Assembly: GCA_008501545.1 (NCBI GenBank)
Contig: QQUM01000009.1
Coordinates: 1-7,171, forward strand
DNA from: Calditrichota bacterium
Lineage (GTDB): Bacteria > Zhuqueibacterota > Zhuqueibacteria > Zhuqueibacterales > Geothermadaptataceae
Length of the DNA: 7,171 nt
Reading direction: 5' to 3'
Both the position numbers and the translations under genes were made by a program. The notes beneath the pieces are model-generated. The model worked only from the letters and a program-made list of their open reading frames with translations, made no database searches and had not been told where the DNA came from. This document shows, piece by piece, positions 1-7,171 of this stretch (position 1 is its first letter; each line of letters opens with the position of its first letter).

Positions 1-226
1 TTGAAATATGTGGAGCGTAAGATGCATCTTCGTAATATTGTCCACTTGTCGATTCAATCGGTCGTGGATTTAAATACACATGCTCACAGGTACTGCATTG
101 GACAATGTTGTAAAAATCGCCAACTGAGATATTGAAGCGGTCCGGCGTTTTTAAATAAAAACCATTCTCATCACTGCCACACAAAGGACAATTCACAAAT
201 TCAAAATTATTCATTTTACGTTTCAT
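1..226 (-). CDS. Methyltransferase-type protein with N-terminal zinc ribbon (5' part only)
   Basis: This is the first 75 codons of a gene that runs off the left edge without a stop. The translation shows CPLCGS near the N-terminus and CSTC about 30 residues later, so Cys13, Cys16, Cys44 and Cys47 form a four-cysteine zinc-ribbon-like site. It is followed by an LNPRP segment and a tyrosine-rich QYYEDASY stretch. This arrangement is typical of the head of class I SAM-dependent methyltransferases found in polysaccharide and nucleotide-sugar clusters. The SAM-binding Rossmann domain would lie outside the window, so catalysis is inferred, not seen. The chosen start is the ATG at 226, which overlaps the glycosyltransferase stop as ATGA and suggests translational coupling. 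A second in-frame ATG at 214 would give a protein four residues shorter. Neither start has a clear Shine-Dalgarno site. The position directly after a GT2 gene favours a role in glycan modification, but the substrate cannot be told. Confidence 0.72.
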   Translation of the reverse strand, partial: MKRKMNNFEFVNCPLCGSDENGFYLKTPDRFNISVGDFYNIVQCSTCEHVYLNPRPIESTSGQYYEDASYAPHIS

Positions 227-1257
227 TTCAGGTTTGCGTACGTTTTATTCCCTTTGACAAAATACTGCCAGACAATACTTCCTTTGTACATGTTTGCTGC
301 GATTTCAGCATCGCTGCGCACTCTCATTTTTTGCACATTTCTTCTTTTTTCCCAAATGCGCGGGAGTCGAAACATGACTGCACTCATCGCTCGGGTAATC
401 GCCCAGGTTTGTTTCAGATCGGATTTTATGACCGTCTGCAGCATCGCAAGGAACTGAAAAATCAACCGGACAGGGAGCACGACGGCCAATCGCTTGCCAC
501 TGTAATTTTTAAGCAGCATTTCCAGGTTGTTGCGATGGTTGAGATACACCTTGTGCGGCGACTCCTGCGATAAAGTCGATCCGGCATTATGCTTCACAAT
601 GGATTCCGGCACAAATCCAATTTTAAATCCAGCGAGATGGAGACGCCAGTCAAGATCGATCTCCTCCATGTGGGCGAAAAAGTCAATGTCCAGCGGACCG
701 GTTGTTTCCAGGGCACTGCGTTTCAACAATGTACATGTTCCACTTGCCCAGAAAAGATCTGTAATCGCATCATATTGCCCTTCATCTTTCTCAAGCGTAA
801 AGAATACACGCCCTCGTGTGAAAGGAAACCCAAAAACATCTATTTTGCCACCGGCGGCTCCAGCATAATCAAACCAACCATCGTTATCGATTGAAAGTAT
901 TTTCGGTTGCAACGCACCGTACTCAGGATTAGCGATGGCGAATTTCATCAATTGCTCAAGCCAGCCGGAAGTAACGACAGCATCGTTGTTGAGCAGTACA
1001 AAATAATCCCCGGCAGCTGCTGTCATTCCCAGATTGCAGCCTCCTGCGTATCCGTAATTTTCAGTGGAATGCACAACTTGAATTTGCGGGAACATTGCTT
1101 GCGCTTTCCCGACACTCCTGTCGGTTGAAGCATTATCAACCAACAGGATTTCATGGGGATAGGTTGTAAAATCGGCGAGGGATTGCAGGCATCGTATGAG
1201 AATCGTCTCGCCGTTGTAATGCGGTATGATTATGCTAACAAGAGGCTTGTGTTGCAT
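223..1257 (-). CDS. Family 2 glycosyltransferase (rhamnosyltransferase-like)
   Basis: This is a complete 344-residue GT2 (GT-A fold) enzyme. It is predicted to transfer a sugar from a nucleotide-sugar to a growing glycan at the cytoplasmic face of the inner membrane. Seen in order (numbered from the ATG): the N-terminal strand VSIIIPHYNG; the nucleotide-binding VDNASTD at about 40-46; the NYGYAGGCNLGM segment at about 67-78, typical of WbbL-like rhamnosyltransferases; the DXD-equivalent LLNNDA with Asp92; the WASGTCTLLKR acceptor-loop region near 170; and MEEIDLDWRL near 197-206, where the catalytic-base position usually reads E-D and here reads E-E. A hydrophobic or amphipathic stretch at about 257-276 and a basic tail may bring it to the membrane. 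The ATG at 1257 is preferred over the TTG immediately before it, because a GGGAA site (1269-1265) sits 7 bases upstream of the ATG and only 4 from the TTG. The gap to the upstream DUF2723 stop is 14 bases, so the two are probably co-transcribed. Donor and acceptor are not determinable; rhamnosyl specificity is only a family resemblance. Confidence 0.92.
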   Translation of the reverse strand: MQHKPLVSIIIPHYNGETILIRCLQSLADFTTYPHEILLVDNASTDRSVGKAQAMFPQIQVVHSTENYGYAGGCNLGMTAAAGDYFVLLNNDAVVTSGWLEQLMKFAIANPEYGALQPKILSIDNDGWFDYAGAAGGKIDVFGFPFTRGRVFFTLEKDEGQYDAITDLFWASGTCTLLKRSALETTGPLDIDFFAHMEEIDLDWRLHLAGFKIGFVPESIVKHNAGSTLSQESPHKVYLNHRNNLEMLLKNYSGKRLAVVLPVRLIFQFLAMLQTVIKSDLKQTWAITRAMSAVMFRLPRIWEKRRNVQKMRVRSDAEIAANMYKGSIVWQYFVKGNKTYANLK

Positions 1258-1271
1258 CAACTTGTTCCCGA

Positions 1272-3995
1272 TTACTGCTGAATATTCGGCATTAATGCAG
1301 AATCAGGTTTCGGGGCATTTTCCAGTTGACGTTTCAACATATTTGCTGTCGGATTTGTCGCATCGAATGCGAGCCATTCATTTATCAATTCCGTACCATA
1401 GTTCAGTTCTCCAGCCTGCCGTAACAGGTCAATGAGATAACTGTAGTATGCTTGCCGCATTTCGGGGTTTGATTGTGCAATTTCTTTAGCCAATTTTACA
1501 GCCGATTCATAGTCGTTCAACTGCTGTGAATAGAGAAAAATAAATCTGGCGCGCTCGTTTACCGGTGTTTTTTTATCCCAGGCCACTTTGTCCAACCTGC
1601 GTTTCAGCTGTTCCGGACGTCCTGCGGCCTGAAACATTTGGCCAATCATCAGGCTATAGCGAAAATCCGATGTCGGAATAACTTCTTCCGGAATCTTCTC
1701 TTCCATATAATCGAGTGTAGTCAGTGCTGAATCTTTATCATTTTTTTCCAATTGATACTGTGCAAGTCGTAAAAATGCTGAACGATAATTTCCTAATAAT
1801 GCCTTTATATTGTCATTGTAGTAGACATTAGAATTGTCCAGATTCCGGTAAGAGAATTTATCAAAGATACGGTCAGAGAGGACTTCGGGATCGATTCCGG
1901 CAGATGATTTTTTAACCGGCAGCACACGGAAAGCAAGTCCATCCATACGCAGATATTCGTTGAGCCCAACCTTGTTTTCCGGTGATACGGTTACAGCAAA
2001 ATACACCGGCCGTTTGAATTTGTTTTCCGACAATATATGCAAAATCATGATATCCTGCACACGAATACCCTGCCCCATGAGCGTCGGTTCGACAACGAAA
2101 CGCATTTCGCGATCTTCATCGGTAATTGCGGCTGGATCTTTCCATTTGGCAAGCACATCATCGGGGACTTTAACCGCCACAGCCTTTTTCTTGTCCCATG
2201 GAATCGGCGCCACTTCATTTAATGTTTTATCTGAAAGTGAAATTGCCACCTTCGGTTCCTGATCGCGCAGTTGTTTAATATACCACCCGGTATTCAACAA
2301 ACTCAAATTGACAACGCGAATATCACGGCGAATCCCTTCAACGGTTTGTAAATACCATAGCGGGAAAGTATCGTTGTCACCGTTGGTAAATACAATGGCA
2401 TCTTTATCGCAGCTTTCGAGTATATTTTTCGAATAATCCCAGGCAACATAATTGCCACTGCGTGAATGCTCAAAATAATTGAAAGAGAACATATTCACCG
2501 GTACGGCAAACAAGAGAATAATCGAAATCAGCCCGATGATATTTTTACGCTTTGCTTCTTCAAATTTGAGCAAATCGCGCACACTTTCCATTATTGCCGA
2601 TGCCCCGATGCCGATCCAAAGGGCAAAGGCGAAGAAAGCGCCGGTGTAGGCATAATCCCGTTCACGGGGTTGCGGGTCGATTTGATTTAGATAAATTACG
2701 ATTGCTACCCCCGTCATGATGAAAAGCACCATGACCGCTGATGCGCGCCGCCAGTCTCGCCAGAAGTGATGCAGCAATCCGATCAAGCCCAATAAAAATG
2801 GCAAACCGAGTAATCCCCTGAACGAGATTGTATCTGCAATCAGCCCATCAGGACCTCTCACATCGCCTTTTCCTATAAATTGCCAACCGAAATAACGAAC
2901 GAACATTTTCTGTATCTGATATTCCCAGAAGAATTTGTTGATTTCAGCAGAGCTGGCTGTTCGGGGATTTGCAGTGTAAAGATGTGCATTGGGCGATCTC
3001 TCAAGGCTTGATTTACGATCGAAGATGGACCAATCGCCATACTGCTCACGATTAAGGTATTTAACAAATTTTTCCGTTGTATCCGGCGCGTTTTCATCGA
3101 TTTCCGGATTCAAAGTGGATCGAATAAAAATTGCACTGTAGGTGGAATATCCAATAATGACGAGTAACAAAGACATTAAAACAAGCGATGCAATGCGCTG
3201 GCGTTTTTGCAGCGTATAATAGATTGCTATGATGAGAACCACCGGCGCAGCGAATACAGGCAGGAAGCCGACATTATGCAACAGGAATGGAATACCTTTT
3301 ACAATCCCCGGATAAATAGTAATAAAACTGAGTGCGGAAAATGCACCGAACAGAAGTACTGATTCAATTGAAATTTCTCTGCGCTGAAAATAAATAATCA
3401 TAAAAACGGTTATCAGTGTAAGGACATTCAACAAGTGAACACCAATCGCCAAACCGATGATATAAAAAATTATAAGTATCCAGCGATCTGACTTGGGATC
3501 TTCACTTTGCTCAGTCCATACTAAAATCAACCAGACGACGATTGCAGTAAAAAACAGTGAAGCGGCATAAACCTCCGCTTCAACAGAATTGAACCATTGG
3601 CTATCAGAAAATGCAAAAGCCAGAGCACCGATAGCACCACTTGCATAATGAATAATCTGTTGTTCGACTGTTTTCGCTTTTCCTTGCCACATTTCCATAA
3701 GGCGAACAATAATCAAATAGGTAAACATGGCAGCGAATGCACTGAGAATTGGTGATATCATATTTACCCGCAAGCCGATATCTGTTACAAACGGCACCAT
3801 AGAGAACAGACGCCCAACGAGAATGAACAATGGAGATCCCGGAGGGTGTGGCACACCAAGAATATAAGATGTAGCGATAAACTCACCACAATCCCAAAAT
3901 GACGTTGTCGGTGCCAGCGTTTTGAGATAGGTAATCAGCGAAATCAAAAACACGAAACCGCCGATAATTGATTTTGGATCTTTTAAACGACTCAA
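1272..3995 (-). CDS. DUF2723 / TMEM260-like multi-pass membrane protein, putative GT-C O-glycosyltransferase with TPR tail
   Basis: This is a 907-residue integral membrane protein of the DUF2723 (PF11028) family, related to human TMEM260, a protein O-mannosyltransferase. A helix at about 10-25 leads to an external loop with FWDCGEF (Asp35, Glu38) and HPPGSP (50-55), the place where GT-C enzymes carry their catalytic acidic residues. Further family-type signatures are WFNSVEAEVYA near 134-144, LNREQYGDW near 314-322, PQPRERDYAY at 441-450 and TNGDNDTFPLWYL at 537-549. I count about 11-13 hydrophobic segments, all before residue 505. The soluble C-terminal part is probably extracytoplasmic, and helical TPR-like repeats occupy about 735-890. 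The start is TTG: an in-frame TAG lies 24 bases upstream, no ATG precedes the first helix, and a GGAGG site sits 10 bases before the TTG. It heads a probable operon with the GT2 and methyltransferase genes. Family membership is near certain. Sugar-transfer activity is inferred from the eukaryotic relative and the neighbours, and an undecaprenyl- or dolichyl-type lipid-linked donor is only a guess. Confidence 0.9.
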   Translation of the reverse strand: MSRLKDPKSIIGGFVFLISLITYLKTLAPTTSFWDCGEFIATSYILGVPHPPGSPLFILVGRLFSMVPFVTDIGLRVNMISPILSAFAAMFTYLIIVRLMEMWQGKAKTVEQQIIHYASGAIGALAFAFSDSQWFNSVEAEVYAASLFFTAIVVWLILVWTEQSEDPKSDRWILIIFYIIGLAIGVHLLNVLTLITVFMIIYFQRREISIESVLLFGAFSALSFITIYPGIVKGIPFLLHNVGFLPVFAAPVVLIIAIYYTLQKRQRIASLVLMSLLLVIIGYSTYSAIFIRSTLNPEIDENAPDTTEKFVKYLNREQYGDWSIFDRKSSLERSPNAHLYTANPRTASSAEINKFFWEYQIQKMFVRYFGWQFIGKGDVRGPDGLIADTISFRGLLGLPFLLGLIGLLHHFWRDWRRASAVMVLFIMTGVAIVIYLNQIDPQPRERDYAYTGAFFAFALWIGIGASAIMESVRDLLKFEEAKRKNIIGLISIILLFAVPVNMFSFNYFEHSRSGNYVAWDYSKNILESCDKDAIVFTNGDNDTFPLWYLQTVEGIRRDIRVVNLSLLNTGWYIKQLRDQEPKVAISLSDKTLNEVAPIPWDKKKAVAVKVPDDVLAKWKDPAAITDEDREMRFVVEPTLMGQGIRVQDIMILHILSENKFKRPVYFAVTVSPENKVGLNEYLRMDGLAFRVLPVKKSSAGIDPEVLSDRIFDKFSYRNLDNSNVYYNDNIKALLGNYRSAFLRLAQYQLEKNDKDSALTTLDYMEEKIPEEVIPTSDFRYSLMIGQMFQAAGRPEQLKRRLDKVAWDKKTPVNERARFIFLYSQQLNDYESAVKLAKEIAQSNPEMRQAYYSYLIDLLRQAGELNYGTELINEWLAFDATNPTANMLKRQLENAPKPDSALMPNIQQ

Positions 3996-4137
3996 TTTAA
4001 ATTTTCCTCCGAGATTCTATTGTATTATTTTAATTTCTTGCTTTTTTATTCACACCTGTAACAAACCATGGCCACACATGCAATCCAGACTTTAATTTTG
4101 CATCTATTGATTCATAAATTTCTGTTATTCAAATAAA
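3996..4137. other. Intergenic gap between recG and the DUF2723 gene
   Basis: This 142-base AT-rich stretch is the only substantial non-coding segment in the window and the natural place for a promoter of the three-gene glycan block. Read on the minus strand it contains a TACAAT hexamer (4024-4019) that could serve as a -10 element. The position 17 bases upstream holds only an A-run (4047-4042), so no convincing -35 box is seen. A TTGTTA (4064-4059) has no -10 at the right distance. I see no strong GC stem followed by a T-run, so there is no clear rho-independent terminator for recG, and read-through from recG is possible. No small ORF or structured RNA was recognised. Confidence 0.6.
4006..4010 (-). 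promoter_or_regulatory. Shine-Dalgarno site (GGAGG) for the DUF2723 gene
   Basis: The minus strand reads GGAGG, then 10 bases of A/T, then TTG at 3995. It is the strongest ribosome-binding match seen before any gene in this window. It decides the start of the DUF2723 gene, because an in-frame TAG lies just upstream and no ATG is available before the first membrane helix. The spacing is slightly longer than the usual 5-9 bases. Confidence 0.75.
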
Positions 4138-6228
4138 TCAGCTTATCTTCGCATATTCAAGCTTCTGTAAATAGCGGTGGAAAAACGCCCATCTTTCAGC
4201 ACGTTTCATCGTTTCCTGGAGCGCAACCTCATCTTTAATGGTTCGGAAGGCTTCATCGCGTGCTAATTCGAGAACATCCACATCGGCAACAATATCACCG
4301 ATGCGAAATTCCGGTAATCTCGACTGCCGCGTTCCAAGCATTTCGCCCGGTCCGCGAATTCCCAGGTCAACTTCGGCGATTTTAAATCCATCATTGGTTT
4401 CACCCATTGTATTAATGCGTCTTCTTGCTTCGTTGTTCAAAGGTGTTTCCGCAATGAGGATACAGATACTTTCTTTTTCACCACGCCCTACCCTGCCACG
4501 AAGCTGATGGAGCTGGGTCAATCCGAATCGCTCAGCATGCTCTATTGCCATAATTGTTGCATTGGGAACATCGACACCAACTTCGATAACCGTTGTCGAA
4601 ACCAGGACATGCGTTTTTCCCGATTTGAAATCTGTCATAGCTGCATCTTTTTCTGCAGAGCTCATACGGCCATGCAGCAAACCAACTTCAAATTGATCAA
4701 AAAATCCAGTTTTTACTTTTTCATAGAACTCAGTCGCAGCACGTAAATCAATCTTTTCCGATTCTTCCACAAGTGGAAAAACGATGTAGGCTTGTGCTCC
4801 CTGCACCAGTTCATCACGAATGTAATGGTAAATTTCTTTGCGCTTAGTAGAAGGACGCCAGACAGTGCGTATTGGTTTTCTGCCTTTTGGTAATTCATCA
4901 ATAATTGAGACATCCAGATCGCCATAAACTGTCATCGACAGCGTACGCGGAATAGGGGTTGCCGTCATGACCAGGACATCGGGGCGAGCGCCTTTCTTTT
5001 GCAATTCACCACACTGTGCCACCCCGAATCTGTGTTGTTCATCGATGATGGCTATGCCCAACTTATCAAATTCTACACTTTCCTGAATTAAGGCGTGGGT
5101 TCCCACGACAACCTGTGCCATTCCTGTTTTGATTTCACCGAGATATTGTTCCCGAACATTTTTCTTCTGTCCACCTAAAAGAAGGACAGTTCGCACACCG
5201 ATTTCCTGCAGTAATCCGTCGATGTTCCGAAAGTGCTGCTCAGCCAATATCTCGGTAGGCGCCATGATCGCAGCCTGGTAGCCATTTTCAACGGCCATTA
5301 ACATCGCGATGAGTGCAACCATTGTTTTACCGGAGCCAACATCACCCTGCACAAGGCGATTCATGACCATTGGACTGCGCATATCCTCCCAGATTTCCCG
5401 GCAGACACGCTTTTGTGCTTCAGTTAACTCGAATGGCAGGCTTTCTATCAATTGCCTGGTTTTATCGCCAACATCTTCAAAGGCAATACCTTTCGCCAGT
5501 GTGTGCATTTTTTGGCGGCGTAATGCCAGGATAAGCTCAAGATAAAAGAATTCATCAAATTTAAGCCGGTGCTGGGCAGCAAGTAATTCTTCATGTGAAT
5601 CGGGTGAATGAATAATTCGCAAAGCATCCTTTAGACTTATAAATTGATGTTTATTCATCAACGTCTGCGGAAGTGTTTCATTGATGAGTTCATCATAGAG
5701 TTCAAGGGTGCTTTGAATCAAACGCCGCAGCGCTCTGCTGTGTAAACCACCCATCCTCAGTTTTTCACTTGAAGGATAGACAGGAACAATTGTCCCGGTA
5801 TTTAGCGAATTCCAGTTGCCGTCGGAATCGATCCGGTCGTACTCCGGATGCACGAGTTGCAAACCACGAAAATAACCAATTTTTCCAAAGAACGCGAAGC
5901 TGTCGCCAACTTTAAACAGGCGACGCCATATATGTAAACTTTTAAACCAAACACATTGAATAAAACCACTGCCGTCACTCACCGTCGCAATAAAACGCGC
6001 TCGCTTGCCACGAATTTCTTCAACTTTAGTGATCTGCCCAAGGACTGTCGTTTCTTCTCCTTCTTGAACCAGGCGCAACGGTTTCACTGTTGTTCGGTCA
6101 AGATAACGACGCGGAAAAAGGAAGACCATATCTTCAAGCGTGCGGACGCCATGCTCCTTGAACAGCAGCGCCCGTTTCTCACCAACACCTTTTACAAAAC
6201 GAATATCAATTGAATTTAATGTTGGCAT
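4138..6228 (-). CDS. recG: ATP-dependent DNA helicase RecG
   Basis: RecG is a superfamily 2 double-stranded DNA translocase that regresses stalled replication forks and processes branched DNA and R-loops in the cytoplasm. The 696-residue product matches the usual length (about 690 in E. coli). From the ATG: a helical lead with FVKGVGEKRA and the FLFPRRYLDRT segment; the OB-fold wedge domain at about 45-135; Walker A GDVGSGKT at 295-302; motif Ia APTEILAEQH; the RecG-type DEQH box at 396-399 in IIDEQHRFG; motif III TATPIPR at 422-428; motif V STTVIEVGVDVPN; motif VI QLRGRVGRG at 575-583; and the translocation motif region GIRGPGEMLGTRQS near 623-637. All key helicase residues are intact. A TTG at 6264 would add 12 residues and overlap the upstream gene by 23 bases. 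The ATG at 6228 is preferred because it lies 13 bases past that stop and gives a normal RecG N-terminus. Neither start has a Shine-Dalgarno match, so translation may depend on coupling to the DUF4139 gene. Confidence 0.97.
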   Translation of the reverse strand: MPTLNSIDIRFVKGVGEKRALLFKEHGVRTLEDMVFLFPRRYLDRTTVKPLRLVQEGEETTVLGQITKVEEIRGKRARFIATVSDGSGFIQCVWFKSLHIWRRLFKVGDSFAFFGKIGYFRGLQLVHPEYDRIDSDGNWNSLNTGTIVPVYPSSEKLRMGGLHSRALRRLIQSTLELYDELINETLPQTLMNKHQFISLKDALRIIHSPDSHEELLAAQHRLKFDEFFYLELILALRRQKMHTLAKGIAFEDVGDKTRQLIESLPFELTEAQKRVCREIWEDMRSPMVMNRLVQGDVGSGKTMVALIAMLMAVENGYQAAIMAPTEILAEQHFRNIDGLLQEIGVRTVLLLGGQKKNVREQYLGEIKTGMAQVVVGTHALIQESVEFDKLGIAIIDEQHRFGVAQCGELQKKGARPDVLVMTATPIPRTLSMTVYGDLDVSIIDELPKGRKPIRTVWRPSTKRKEIYHYIRDELVQGAQAYIVFPLVEESEKIDLRAATEFYEKVKTGFFDQFEVGLLHGRMSSAEKDAAMTDFKSGKTHVLVSTTVIEVGVDVPNATIMAIEHAERFGLTQLHQLRGRVGRGEKESICILIAETPLNNEARRRINTMGETNDGFKIAEVDLGIRGPGEMLGTRQSRLPEFRIGDIVADVDVLELARDEAFRTIKDEVALQETMKRAERWAFFHRYLQKLEYAKIS

Positions 6229-6241
6229 ATGTTCAAATAAT

Positions 6242-7171
6242 TTACCACTGAGAACGGATGACAAAATTCAGTTTGGCTTCGCCGTCTGCTGGAACCTTCA
6301 GGAGCCATTCAGCTTTTTTTGCAGTTTTTTCAAATACATCCGGTGTCGATTCTGTAATTCTCCAATCACCCTGAAAACGCTCGATGATGAGAACTTTCAC
6401 TGCAGTCTCTTTATGGTTACGCACGCTGATTTCAATTCCACGCTCATTGCTGCGTTTCGAAAGCTTGTTATTGAACAATTCTTTGCGTTCACCGATCAGA
6501 TCGAACGCGTTGCCAATATTGAGGATGATGTCCTCGTCTTTTGGTGTGTGTTTTAAATTATCCTCGCCGAGATAGATTTTGCTTCCATCCGTGTCTGCTT
6601 TGTAAATCCGCACAACACCTGCAGGTAAAGGCATTCCAAGGCCGGATTTTTCACTATTGCGTAGTTTGATCCGAACAGCGACACTACGCGAATCGCGGTT
6701 TCCCTCGTACACAAATTGTTTTTCGATCTTCGTGTGTGCTGGTTCGATAAATGTCACTTGTTTTATTTGATTATTGCGCACGTCCGTTGGGTTTTGCAAT
6801 GAATAAAGATGGTATTCAAAAAAAGGTTTTTCGACGACTGCAGCCTCTGCGGCAATACCGAGCATGCGTGTCGTTTTTGCCAGTTCCGGACGGAATCTGT
6901 TTTGGTTGATATCTCCGGCAACCAGTTTAAGTACCGCACCTTTATAATTTTTGCCGCTGCGGTTATCGACTGAAATCCAGCCAGCCAGTGTAAGTTCTTC
7001 GTCACTTTGGTCCAATTCTCCAACGTACTCTGCATGCCAACTCAAACCATTCGTTAAATAACTGACATCCAGCAATCGATTCGTGCTTCCGTTATTTTTC
7101 ACATTCCACATGAGGGTCGGTCGGGTCCGTAATCCTTCCGGTAAAGCAGCGAATCGAGTCGAGAGAATTTC
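6242..7171 (-). CDS. DUF4139 domain-containing protein (C-terminal part)
   Basis: The reading frame stays open to the right edge, so the gene begins outside the window. Its last 309 residues are visible; the internal ATG at 7111 is not the start. The first visible residues carry the PEGLRTRPTLMW segment, followed by DVSYLTNGLSWHAEYVGEL, a GWISVDNRSGKNY stretch and LKLVAGDINQNRFRP. This is the characteristic order of DUF4139 (PF13598) proteins. Further on, FEYHLYSLQNPTDV, a PLPAGVVRIYKAD strand and a closing LKVPADGEAKLNFVIRSQW suggest a beta-rich fold to the end. Full-length relatives usually carry an export signal and an N-terminal segment, neither visible here, so location (probably periplasm or cell surface) is inferred. 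The biochemical function of the family is unknown. The stop lies 13 bases before the recG ATG, consistent with co-transcription. No damage or frameshift is seen. Confidence 0.85.
   Translation of the reverse strand, partial: EILSTRFAALPEGLRTRPTLMWNVKNNGSTNRLLDVSYLTNGLSWHAEYVGELDQSDEELTLAGWISVDNRSGKNYKGAVLKLVAGDINQNRFRPELAKTTRMLGIAAEAAVVEKPFFEYHLYSLQNPTDVRNNQIKQVTFIEPAHTKIEKQFVYEGNRDSRSVAVRIKLRNSEKSGLGMPLPAGVVRIYKADTDGSKIYLGEDNLKHTPKDEDIILNIGNAFDLIGERKELFNNKLSKRSNERGIEISVRNHKETAVKVLIIERFQGDWRITESTPDVFEKTAKKAEWLLKVPADGEAKLNFVIRSQW

Noticed and set aside
527..868. 113-codon open frame on the plus strand
   Set aside because: It is antisense to the GT2 gene, whose motifs are unbroken. The product is low in recognisable structure and has no ribosome-binding site I can support.
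4019..4064. Possible sigma-70 promoter for the DUF2723 block (TACAAT, TTGTTA)
   Set aside because: The two hexamers are not at compatible spacing. TACAAT has only an A-run at -35 distance, and no Bacteroidota-type TTTG/TAnnTTTG pair was found.
4060..4137. Possible recG terminator hairpin
   Set aside because: Only short imperfect pairings (CAGA/TCTG, and a CCATGG palindrome) are present, with no stable GC stem followed by a T-run on the minus strand.
6140..6556. 138-codon open frame on the plus strand
   Set aside because: It lies antisense to the recG start and the DUF4139 3' end, both with clear family motifs. Its translation is rich in Phe, Cys and Ser with no recognisable domain.
7111..7111. 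ATG at 7111 as the start of the DUF4139 gene
   Set aside because: The frame stays open upstream to the window edge, and the conserved PEGLRTRPTL segment lies before this ATG, so it is an internal methionine.
1..7171. Mobile element, defence island, CRISPR or RNA gene
   Set aside because: No repeats with regular spacing, inverted repeats with a transposase, or tRNA/rRNA-like sequence were seen. Apart from the 142-base gap the window is filled by five coherent genes.

Overview
The window is bacterial chromosomal DNA of moderate GC. It holds five protein genes, all read right to left (minus strand). Two are cut by the window edges. In transcription order they are: the C-terminal part of a DUF4139-family protein (6242-7171), recG (4138-6228), a 907-residue DUF2723/TMEM260-like multi-pass membrane protein (1272-3995), a family 2 glycosyltransferase (223-1257), and the first 75 codons of a methyltransferase with an N-terminal zinc ribbon (1-226). 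I see no rRNA, tRNA, CRISPR array, insertion sequence or phage gene.

The layout suggests two transcription blocks. The first is DUF4139 protein to recG, with a 13-base gap between stop and preferred start. The second is DUF2723 protein to glycosyltransferase (13-14 base gap) to methyltransferase (ATGA overlap). A 142-base non-coding gap, the only real one in the window, separates the blocks. It carries a strong Shine-Dalgarno sequence for the DUF2723 gene, which starts at TTG.

The second block looks like part of a surface-glycan or protein-glycosylation locus. The DUF2723 protein has the layout of a GT-C membrane glycosyltransferase, with an acidic motif in the first external loop, many membrane spans and a TPR-like C-terminus. 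The GT2 enzyme would extend a glycan on the cytoplasmic side. The methyltransferase could modify a sugar or nucleotide-sugar, but its catalytic part lies outside the window. RecG is a housekeeping replication and recombination helicase, and nothing ties it functionally to the glycan genes.

The organism is probably in or near the FCB group (Bacteroidota, Ignavibacteria, Calditrichota, KSB1 and similar). Large DUF2723 proteins with TPR tails and DUF4139 proteins are common there. The purine-rich GGAGG site and the TTG start fit the Calditrichota/KSB1 side better than classical Bacteroidota, which use Shine-Dalgarno sites weakly. This is inference from gene content, not a database result. Overall the region is ordinary. 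The most interesting item is the candidate O-mannosyltransferase-like gene and its two neighbours.
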